Shown here piece by piece: positions 56,120 to 64,000 of a DNA stretch of 64,000 nucleotides. The stretch comes from Zea mays (lineage: Eukaryota > Streptophyta > Magnoliopsida > Poales > Poaceae), in the NCBI RefSeq assembly GCF_902167145.1, contig NC_050102.1, positions 5,580,850 through 5,644,849 of the forward strand. The letters run 5' to 3'. Made by a program: the position numbers and the translations under genes. The notes beneath the pieces were generated by a model. That model did not search any database. It saw only the letters and a program-made list of their open reading frames with translations, and was not told the origin of the DNA. The stretch's first letter is position 1, and every line of letters begins with the position of its first letter.

Positions 56120-56446
56120 TATGTTTTACCGAGTGCCAAAAAAAGGCACTTGGTAAAGAGGTATTTGCCGAGTGTCAGCTGGTTGACACTCGGCAAAGAA
56201 TTCTCTTTGTCGAGTGCCAACCCTCGGCAAAGGTTAACGACCGTCAACTTTAGACGGATGCTGACGGCTCTTTGCCGAGAGCCGCCTTCGCCGAGTGTTC
56301 GGCACTCGACAAAGGTGTCTTTGCTGAGTGTATTTCTGTGCCGAGTGTCCTGCGCTCGGTAAACGAGCTCGTTACCGAGAGCAAAACTTTGCCGAGTGTC
56401 CGACAAAAAGCACTCGGCAAAGCTCCTCACACTCGGCAAAGGCACG
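56120..56446. repeat. CACTA right subterminal repeats
   Basis: Repeated CCGAGTG and CACTCGGCAAAG words in both orientations mirror the left arm. Several copies carry single changes (for example CGAGTGCC after TTGT). Confidence 0.9.
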
Positions 56447-56462
56447 GATTCCGGTAGTATAC

Positions 56463-57404
56463 GGTGCAAAACAGTATTTTTCACGACCGTTTTACACGAG
56501 ATGACCTAAGCGACATGAGCTAATAATGACCCGACGAGTCTGGAGAACTCAGCTGAACTGAGCAGTCTTGCTTGAGGTGCATGTGTTTAGGGCGTGTTCC
56601 CTCCAAGCACAAACACGTCTCTGTGCATTGTCGCTTTTGGTTAATAGCAGTAACTGCATGCAAATGTGGTGGTAGGTTCCTCTGGTTGGTTGGGAGGATG
56701 CCAACCAGATTTTAAATAATCATGTCCATGGAGATGTATCTATCGTCTGTTGCAGGTACGTACATTCTCCACAAACAACCTTAATTCCTCGACACTACAG
56801 TTTAGTTCGCGTAAAATTTCTTTCTCATACCTCGGGGAGGTCGAACCGCCTGTATATTATTGCTACGATATATATAATAAAGGTGAACTTTATTTTAGTA
56901 ACACACAAAAATATGTATGTGCTATTAGTTACATGGGAGCTAGTGGCCGTGGAGCCAAACTAATGTCTAAATTAAACTTCCACTTTAAAGCTTGTTCGGT
57001 TAGCTCTCAATCCATGTGGATTGAGTGAGATTGGATGGATTTAAATCCCAAGTAAGTCAAATTCTTTCTTAATTTTTCCAATCTCATCCAATCCATTGAT
57101 AACGGGATTAACCGAATAAGGTCTTACATTTTTTTTCATAAAACGAGAAAGGATGATGTACGACGACTATGAAACGATAAATATTGATAAGTATTTTATA
57201 TGGTAGAGATTATCTCAACGAAATAAGAGCAAAATAAATAAAGTGGTGCCATGCCAAATGATGCGTCCGGCAAGCACGCATGAACGTACACCGTGGTGCC
57301 TTCTCTTCTCTTGCATAGGGGCAATCAGAGGGATTCATGGGGGAGTAGCCCATGGTCAAATAATTCTCAGCGTGGAGCTCCACCTTTTTCTTTAATTTAT
57401 ACTA
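56463..57404. other. Unassigned locus sequence between CACTA and second Tat element
   Basis: About 940 bp. It contains a MITE-like inverted repeat at 56991-57120. A 92-codon plus-strand frame (56750-57028) runs into that repeat and matches nothing I know. No supported gene. Confidence 0.4.
56991..57120. mobile_element. Small MITE-like inverted repeat
   Basis: CTTGTTCGGTTA at the left and TAACCGAATAAG at the right pair with one mismatch. Inner segments (GATTGGATGG against CCAATCTCATCC) also pair partly. CTTGTTCGGTT ends are common on grass MITEs. I could not fix a target duplication. Confidence 0.55.
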
Positions 57405-58121
57405 TGTTGAACACCAAATTGAGCGCGGACGGTCCGGCCCTGAGGCCGGACGGTCCGCGGTCCGGACGGTCCGCGCCTGTGGGCCGGACGGTCCGCGCGT
57501 GCGCAGAACAGATTAGGGTTCCGAGTTTTGTGCTACGGTTGTTAGCTAAAATCATGGGATAAACTCGGAAATTAGTTTGTAAAGGGTCCAGCCCCCTCCT
57601 CTATAAATAGAGAGGTATACGGCCGATTTGTAATCATCAACAATCAAATCAATACAACTTTTATTCGCATTTTATCCTAGGAGTAGTTCTAGTCTAGTTT
57701 AGGTTTAGCCACTCAATCCCCAAATTCTCCGCCTCTCCTCGGCTCTACGTCGATTAGAGGAGTCTAGGTCGGCCAGCCCGAGCCTAGACACCACCTAGGA
57801 TCTCTTCTCCCCGACGGGGTCCCTCCCGGGAGCGAGATCCAGGCGCCGTCGGCGATCTTCCGCCGTCCCTGCTAACGCGCGGACCGTCCGGCCCTAGGGC
57901 GCGGACCGTCCGGCCGTCAGGCAGAGAAGCCCCAGCCGCGCACCAGGCCGCAGACCGTCCGACCCCAGGCCGCGGACAGTCCGCCCCTGCGCAGAGAGCA
58001 CCACCGCACCTCGCACCAGGCCGCGGACCGTCCGGCCCCTGCGCGCGGACCGTCCGCCCCTGTGCAGAGGGCACCGCCACGGTTCTTCTTGAGTGTTTGG
58101 CGCTCCGAAAAGGCGTCAACA
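57405..58121 (+). repeat. 5' LTR of the gag-only Tat element
   Basis: 717 bp, dense in GGAC-N-GTCC motifs both before and after the TATA box. Confidence 0.95.
57602..57610 (+). promoter_or_regulatory. TATA box in gag-only Tat 5' LTR
   Basis: TATAAATAG in the context CCTCTATAAATAGAG, at the same place as in the element at 19444. Confidence 0.6.
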
Positions 58122-58128
58122 TACTTTT

Positions 58129-58146
58129 TGGCGACTCTGCTGGGGA
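58129..58146 (+). other. Primer-binding site of the gag-only Tat element
   Basis: TGGCGACTCTGCTGGGGA, 7 nt after the LTR. One base differs from the PBS at 28051-28070 within the first 18. Confidence 0.8.
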
Positions 58147-58178
58147 AAACACATATAGACCTATCAAATCGGCCCTCA

Positions 58179-61100
58179 ATGGCCGGTTCAAAAGATAGCT
58201 CTGAGGTTTCCACCAGCAATATCATCACACCGACATGGGAAGCCTTGCCGGCTGAAGAACAGCTCCTGTTCGAGGAGCGCCAGGAGCAGCTGATCCAAGA
58301 AGCAAAGGCGAAGTTCCTGGCTGACTTCAAAGTGGACAGGAACAACAAAGTCGTTCGGCAACGGACGACAGATCTGGCTTCGCTCCGACCTACTACGATT
58401 ACCCCAAATGTAAGTAGCACCAACGAACTCCAATCTCTTAAAGCTTACATAGACGAACAACGAGAACAGATGCAAAATATCATAGGGGTTATGCAAAACG
58501 ATTGTAGGAAACTGGTACGTGCATTTGATAAATCTAGTATAGCAAATCTTCCTTCACACGAGGTTGAATTAGAAGATAATACGCGTAATACATCGGTTAA
58601 AGGTTGTCACGACCAGTCACAACCCCCTTATGGGATGCCGATGGACACGTACCCTGAGCAAACGCAAATCGGCAGTAAACCAGCCGATCTACACATGTCC
58701 GGACCGTCCGCTCGCGAGCACGGACCGTCCGGGTCAGCCACAGCCGGGCCCATGTTTAATGAGTTACCTAGACACGCACCCGAGCCACCACATAGGGCAC
58801 CGAATTTAACTATCCAGTCGGACGGTCCGCATACAACGACGGACGGTCCGCATATAATCACGGACGGTCCGGGTACGTATCCGGACAGTCCGCGCATGAG
58901 TCTTTTGAGGGGGATTATTACCTGAATCCTCGCCCGTCCCAACAACACTTCCCATCACATTATGCAATACACCAGCCCATTAATTCAGGATCCAGAGCCC
59001 AGGAAAGCTTTCCGGCCCCACCTAGAAGGCCGGAAAGAAACGATCAAACATATGAGCCATATAGGGCAAATGGAAATGCACCACGTAGCTCAAACCGATG
59101 GGGGGAACGACAACATACTAACATGCAACCAACCCCACCTATGTTTGACCGGAGAGTCGGTGGTCTTGCACCGGCTGCCATTGGTATAGTGAGGGAAGAA
59201 ATAGCCGGGGCGTTCCGAGATAAGCTCGGAGTAAGCATGATCCCTGGGGGGCAATCATATCGGAAGCCTTATGACAGCCGATTTGATCACCACCCATACC
59301 CACAGGGAACCAGGATACCCGAGTTTGCAAAGTTTTCGGGTGACCAAGGAAAGAGCACGCGTGAGCACATAGGCCTGTTCCTAGCACAATTAGGAGAATT
59401 GGCCGACACCGAAGCATTCCGTGTGCGTTTATTTTCATTATCCTTAACAGGGACTGCATTCACATGGTATGCCGCGCTCCCTCCTAATTCCATTTTGTCA
59501 TGGGGAGACTTAGAGCAAAAATTTCATGAACATTTCTTCTCTGGTGATTATGAGCTAGATTTAGTAGACTTAGTGACCCTACGACAAGAAAAGGATGAAT
59601 CGGTTAGTGATTATATCCGGAGATTCCAGGATACGAGAAACCAATGCTTTCAAATTCATTTAACAGATAAACAACTGGCGGGAATAGCCTTTGATGGATT
59701 GCGCTATTATTTAAAAGAGAGATTAGAAGGCATCCAGTTCTTTACTCTAGCACAATTACATCAGAGAGCTTCGGCTTGTGAAAGTCGAAGCAAAGAACTA
59801 GTCAGAACGGTTCATCATAATGTCCCTATAGTAGAACACAATCAAAGTAGTTCGGACGATGAACCAAAGAAAGTTTACACTGCCGAAATAGTTTGGCCCG
59901 AGCAGGCCAAATCTTCGGCTTGCTACTCCTTGCAGTCAGTTCAAAAGGAACGACAGGAGGAGGTTAAGTTTACATTTAATGTCGGCAAATGTGATAAGAT
60001 ATTCGATGAATTACTAAAAAATGGTAACATTAAAATTGATTATATCGTTCCACCTGCCGACGAACTAAAGCGTCGCGCATACTGCAAGTGGCACAACTCA
60101 TTTTCCCATGCCACTAATGATTGTAATGTGTTCCGACGACAAATTCAATCGGCCATTAATGAGGGACGATTGAAATTTCAGGAGGACACGGAGCCCTTCC
60201 CAATGAATGTGATCGACTTTAATGGCAAAAAGGTCCTAATTCGGCCCAACACAGCCGATAAGGGCAAAGACAAAGAAGTCATCATCGGCAACGCACGGGA
60301 GGTCGATGGAAACAACAAAATTTCTTGCAGGAAAGTGATGGCCGAGAAGACTCCTGATGGAGGGGAGACACTGAAGATAACCATCACAAACTCCAGCGCT
60401 GGGGGGCAAGCGCAGATAAAGGGACATGAGCGAGAACCCATACTACGCATCGCGGACGGTCCGGTGCCCAGGCGCGGACGGTCCGTAACATTACCGGACG
60501 GTCCGGAGCATTCCAGCGGACGGTCCGGCAACGCCGAAGAGCCACGACGACCACGTACCTTCGAACCACGACGACCAGAAATAGGTACGTGGAAAACTAA
60601 CACGTTCAAAGCAACTGGTCGGTTGGTAAAATCTAGCCCGACCTTTGATCAATTATTGTCTAAATATGTGAAAAGGAAGGCTGGCCCAAGCGACCGGCCA
60701 CCAAAGGGACCTCGCTTACCCACCCAGGTGCGACGGCAGGTTAGGCCGATTGGACCACCACACCAATCGGAAAGGATGGAAGGTCATAATGTTCAATTAA
60801 GACCTAACGTACCTGCATGGACACCTCCACCACCATATCCAACTATGCCATATCCATATACATACATACCTCCACCATATGCCCCAAATCAGATGTGGGG
60901 CATGCCACCATACCCGTTTGGGATGCCACAGTACCCCGCTTGGGGGGCACCCCAAACATCTGTATTCAATAGGTTGACACCTCCAGTACAAGACCGATTG
61001 AGAACCCCTCAATCTGGTCCACGAGCACAGGCCCAGCAAGATTGCCGAACAACTCGGCCCCAAAGGCTGACTAATCCGGCAGGGGGGCATACAGCTACAA

Positions 61101-61660
61101 CCTCCAACAGTACGAAAAAGGGAGATGTCATTAAAATAGGAACGACAGATGTCGTCGTACAACAAAATAACGAAGGGCCGATGATTTTTGGTGAATCGGC
61201 CAACACAAACAAAAAAGAAAGTACGACTGTCAATAAAATAGCTGATCCAAAATACTACATGCCTCGATGGTGCCCATCGGGACTGACACGATCGCAAAAG
61301 CGAAAATTACAGCGCCTCAGAGCAAAGGAGAATCAGGAAAAAGAGGCAGAAAGAATATTCAATGACACGCATCCGCAGTATCCGCCACCGCAAAAGAGGT
61401 GGAGACCAAAGGCCGTTGAGAAAAGTCAAACGGCCACAAAGATAGAAAATAAAACGACAACTGTGCATCTCTCTGCAGGTATGGTAGACTGTCCGGCTAT
61501 AAAAGCCGGATCATCTGCACAGGACGCGGACCATCCGACCCTGAGGCCAAACCATCCGCACTACACCAAGACACCTCCGACGACGTACCGACGCCCATGG
61601 AGGAAGACGACCTGCAAGGAGAAGACCTGGTCGACTACGGAGCTACGCCAGAACACTTAG
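58179..61660 (+). pseudogene. Gag of the gag-only Tat element, one frameshift
   Basis: ATG 58179 (MAGSKDSSEVSTSN). The first part (WEALPAEEQLLFEERQEQL, KFLADFKVDRNNKVVR) loses frame by a net 1-nt deletion near 58800-58815 compared with the other Tat gag, and terminates at TGA 58923-58925. The remaining gag is open in the original frame from before 58925 to 61660. It has the capsid region FSLSLTGTAFTWYAALPP, SWGDLEQKFHEHFFSGDYEL and RRAYCKWHNSFSHATNDC, then proline-rich sequence with TYIPPPYAPNQMWG. Beyond the expected gag end (EKSQTATKIE) the frame continues by chance. GGAC-N-GTCC motifs at about 60448-60530 lie inside the coding sequence. Confidence 0.85.
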
Positions 61661-61770
61661 AGAATTAGGAAGGCAAGGTGACGAATTGGTCAGGACCAGT
61701 ATGACGCTCGGCGATGTTGGGACTCACAGTTCGAGGGATCACGTCCGTTGAGTCAATCATCGAGACCAAG
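61597..61770 (+). pseudogene. Protease remnant and deletion scar
   Basis: ATG 61597 gives MEEDDLQGEDLVDYG, matching the start of the protease segment of the other Tat element, and stops after 23 codons. It is followed by DNA that in another frame reads LGRQGDELVRTSMTL-like, matching sequence downstream of the protease active site. The active-site portion between them is missing. This pins one side of the deletion that removed pol. Confidence 0.75.
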
Positions 61771-61863
61771 GCCACTGCGTACCATCCTAGTAAGTGGCAA
61801 GATGCCTAAGAAAACCGATGTGATAACATCGAGTTAGTTGCTTTTGGTTCGCTCAGCTCCACC

Positions 61864-61881
61864 AAAAGGCAGGGGGGCATA
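61864..61881 (+). other. Polypurine tract of the gag-only Tat element
   Basis: AAAAGGCAGGGGGGCATA directly before the 3' LTR. Confidence 0.85.
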
Positions 61882-62599
61882 TGTTGAGCACCAAATTGAG
61901 CGCGGACGGTCCGGCCCTGAGGCCGGACGGTCCGCGGTCCGGACGGTCCGCGCCTGTGGGCCGGACGGTCCGCGCGTGCGCAGAACAGATTAGGGTTCCG
62001 AGTTTTGTGCTACGGTTGTTAGCTAAAATCATGGGATAAACTCGGAAATTAGTTTGTAAAGGGTCCAGCCCCCCTCCTCTATAAATAGAGAGGTATACGG
62101 CCGATTTGTAATCATCAACAATCGAATCAATACAACTTTTATTCGCATTTTATCCTAGGAGTAGTTCTAGTCTAGTTTAGGTTTAGCCACTCAATCCCCA
62201 AATTCTCCGCCTCTCCTCGGCTCTACGTCGATTAGAGGAGTCTAGGTCGGCCAGCCCGAGCCTAGACACCACCTAGGATCTCTTCTCCCCGACGGGGTCC
62301 CTCCCGGGAGCGAGATCCAGGCGCCGTCGGCGATCTTCCGCCGTCCCTGCTAACGCGCGGACCGTCCGGCCCTAGGGCGCGGACCGTCCGGCCGTCAGGC
62401 AGAGAAGCCCCAGCCGCGCACCAGGCCGCGGACCGTCCGACCCCAGGCCGCGGACAGTCCGCCCCTGCGCAGAGAGCACCACCGCACCTCGCACCAGGCC
62501 GCGGATCGTCCGGCCCCTGCGCGCGGACCGTCCGCCCCTGTGCAGAGGGCACCGCCACGGTTCTTCTTGAGTGTTTGGCGCTCCGAAAAGGCGTCAACA
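61882..62599 (+). repeat. 3' LTR of the gag-only Tat element
   Basis: 718 bp. Four substitutions and one extra C (near 62070) relative to the 5' LTR by eye. TATA box copy at 62080-62088. Confidence 0.95.
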
Positions 62600-62604
62600 T
62601 ACTA

Positions 62605-62972
62605 GTCCCTCTATTTTGAGTTATAATATACACGTAATAGCTTTTATTATATATTTGAATATAAATTGTATCTCTAGACGTATTGTGAAAACAAACTGCT
62701 TCCTCCGTTCAAAACACATGATGTCGTTGTCTCTTTTTTTACAGAATTTTAATAAGTTGTCTTATTCAAAATATTTAACGTAGAATGTAAAAAAAATAAG
62801 TCAATTAATAAATAAAATCACAACAAAATAAATAATATCCTATCATTCTTTTAATAAGACAAATGATTAAAATTGCGAAAAAATTCAACGACGTCGTAGG
62901 AAAGATAATATCTTATAATTTGAAAAAGAATAGTATATTTTTAGGAACAGTCAGCCTACGTAGCCGCTGTTA
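62605..62972. other. AT-rich unassigned sequence
   Basis: About 370 bp of AT-rich DNA. CTTCCTCCGTTC at about 62700 resembles the start of a Stowaway-type MITE, but the matching end is not seen. The last three bases (TTA, 62970-62972) are the MITE target copy. Confidence 0.35.
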
Positions 62973-63256
62973 GAGCATCTTCAATAATGTCTCAAATTGG
63001 TGCCTCAAATTAAAATATGATGCTATACACAGGAAAAACTACTCTAACAGTGTATCATTCATAAAATTTGGTCAAAAAATTATAGGACACCCTCTCAAGT
63101 GCCTCAAATATACTACACCGTAGTGTGCTGCCCTATAATCTAGATTTCAGGCTTTACTATTAGAGCGAGATATTTTGTTGGTGCCCTAAATTCTATAAAA
63201 TATACTCAATTTTAAATTACTGAACATTTTTATAGGTCACGTTGTTGAAGATGCTC
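62973..63256. mobile_element. Tourist-like MITE
   Basis: 284 bp with inverted ends GAGCATCTTCAA.../...TTGAAGATGCTC, flanked by TTA at 62970-62972 and 63257-63259. It is AT-rich and non-coding. The TTA target and size fit PIF/Harbinger-related MITEs, which a Harbinger-type transposase could mobilise. Confidence 0.85.
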
Positions 63257-63259
63257 TTA

Positions 63260-64000
63260 GCAGTAGCATAGCACTGCTGGCTGGCTGCTGCACCATAATA
63301 TGGAAACAAAATGGACAGTTTAAGAAGAATTTAGATTAATTCGAACGGGAGTCCTAATTTATTTTATTGCGAGATGTTTCCGGTTTCTTGTAATATCGAA
63401 TAGATCTATATATCAGAGGCGGACGAACACGAGCCCCTACCAACCGGCCGTAAAAAATCGGAGGGGGGCAACCGGCCGTTTGAATTGAACATCGCGAAAT
63501 TTGGAATAGGTTTGGTATGCCCCACAGCCTGCATTTGCTATCAGATACGCCCAAGCTTTTCGATCCGGTATAAATTAGGTATGTCATCCGTCCTGGTCCT
63601 GCTCCATTTTCTGACCTCTGATGAACGATGTCTCAAATCACGGCAGCTGCCGACAGGAATTAAAAACTGAGATTACTGTATCATGCATGCATATGCCATC
63701 TATAAAAATTAAAGCTTCCGTTTGACATGTGTACCATAATGCTTGTAAAGTAATAGCTGAATGTAGTTTTAATTTATATTTTTTTGTTTGTGCCACCGCC
63801 ACATATATAGAACCAGGAACATTTTTTATGACTGTCCGGTGTTCTAAGTAGAGGCCGAGATAAGATTTTAAATAGAGCTCCCGTTTACATCCGCGTAGAG
63901 AAAAACTTCTCTAATCAGGTCATGAGAGGATCTATAGAAGAGGAATCATTTTACTTTTTAAAATTGAATAACAATAGAATTCTTTCTCGATAAATTCTCT
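63260..64000. other. Unassigned right flank
   Basis: 740 bp with no supported gene. CAGAGGCGGACG near 63415 faintly resembles the CAGTGGCGGAT end seen at 35946, but no partner lies within the window. Confidence 0.4.

Larger units (their letters stand above)
36745..56459. mobile_element. Non-autonomous CACTA (En/Spm-type) element, split by Sirevirus insertions
   Basis: The left end is CACTACCGGAATC at 36745. The right end, read inward, is TACTACCGGAATC from 56459, with TAC target copies at 36742-36744 and 56460-56462. Without the Sirevirus nest the element is about 1.3 kb and has no transposase. Subterminal words CTCGGCAAAG/CTTTGCCGAG crowd both ends in both orientations, as expected for TnpA-type binding sites. 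The outermost base of the right end is changed, so CACTA reads TACTA. Confidence 0.9.
57405..62599 (+). mobile_element. Gag-only Tat-lineage gypsy element (non-autonomous deletion derivative)
   Basis: LTRs 57405-58121 and 61882-62599 (TGTTGA...CGTCAACA), with TACTA target copies at 57400-57404 and 62600-62604. LTR sequence, PBS, PPT and gag are all close to the element at 19444-28794. The 3.76-kb interior holds gag and a short protease remnant, then goes straight to the PPT. RT, RNase H and integrase are absent. Four substitutions and one 1-bp indel between LTRs, counted by eye. Confidence 0.93.

Noticed and set aside
62690..62940. Possible Stowaway MITE starting CTTCCTCCGTTC
   Set aside because: Only one end is recognisable, and no complementary end or TA duplication was found.

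Overview
The window looks like intergenic DNA from a large grass genome, most likely maize (Zea) or a close relative. The evidence is nested LTR retrotransposons, two Sirevirus-type copia elements whose LTR ends resemble maize Ji/Opie as I remember them, Tat-lineage gypsy elements, a CACTA element with CTCGGCAAAG subterminal repeats, two PIF/Harbinger-superfamily elements and a plant L1-type LINE. After mentally removing every element whose ends I can place, about 4.7 kb of unassigned locus sequence remains (1-342, 14969-15713, 19349-19443, 28800-29134, 35947-36744, 56463-57404, 62605-64000). No complete host gene is visible. One stretch (28795-29081, minus) looks like a possible terminal exon cut by a retrotransposon.

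Layout. 343-14951 is a LINE with a 17-bp target duplication. Its ORF1 is split by a non-autonomous LTR retrotransposon (2114-9990, minus, TSD CCTTT) that has two 3148-bp LTRs, one visible difference between them and no gag or pol. 15714-19345 is a PIF/Harbinger element (TSD TAA) with a Myb/SANT-like gene and a transposase gene, each with one disabling change. 19444-28794 is a Tat-lineage Ty3/gypsy element (minus, TSD ACCGG) with all domains present but many stops and frameshifts. 29135-35946 has CAGTGG-type ends and contains a Pong-like Harbinger element (29212-35766) with an intact-looking transposase, an ORF1 with one stop, and an extra ORF. 36745-56459 is a small non-autonomous CACTA element (TSD TAC), enlarged by Sirevirus A (37619-56022, minus, TSD AAAAC). 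Sirevirus B (38467-47420, minus, TSD AGTAG) sits inside the left LTR of A. 57405-62599 is a second Tat-type element (plus, TSD TACTA) that carries only gag plus a protease scar. 62973-63256 is a Tourist-like MITE (TSD TTA).

How the parts relate. Sirevirus B has open gag and pol and nearly identical LTRs, so it is the best candidate for an autonomous, recently active element. The gypsy element at 57405 shares PBS, PPT and LTR motifs with the one at 19444 but has no pol, so it would need enzymes in trans. LTR differences counted by eye give this order of insertion from oldest to youngest: gypsy 19444 (about 2.7%), Sirevirus A (about 1.4%), gypsy 57405 (about 0.6%), Sirevirus B (about 0.5%), long-LTR element (about 0.03%). 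This agrees with the nesting of B inside A. A recurring theme is a short dyad core, GGAC-N(1-3)-GTCC, which is dense in the LTRs of both the gypsy and the copia elements and is also embedded in gypsy coding sequence.

Limits: all boundaries, introns and difference counts were made by eye, and no database search was possible. Family names beyond superfamily or lineage are from memory.
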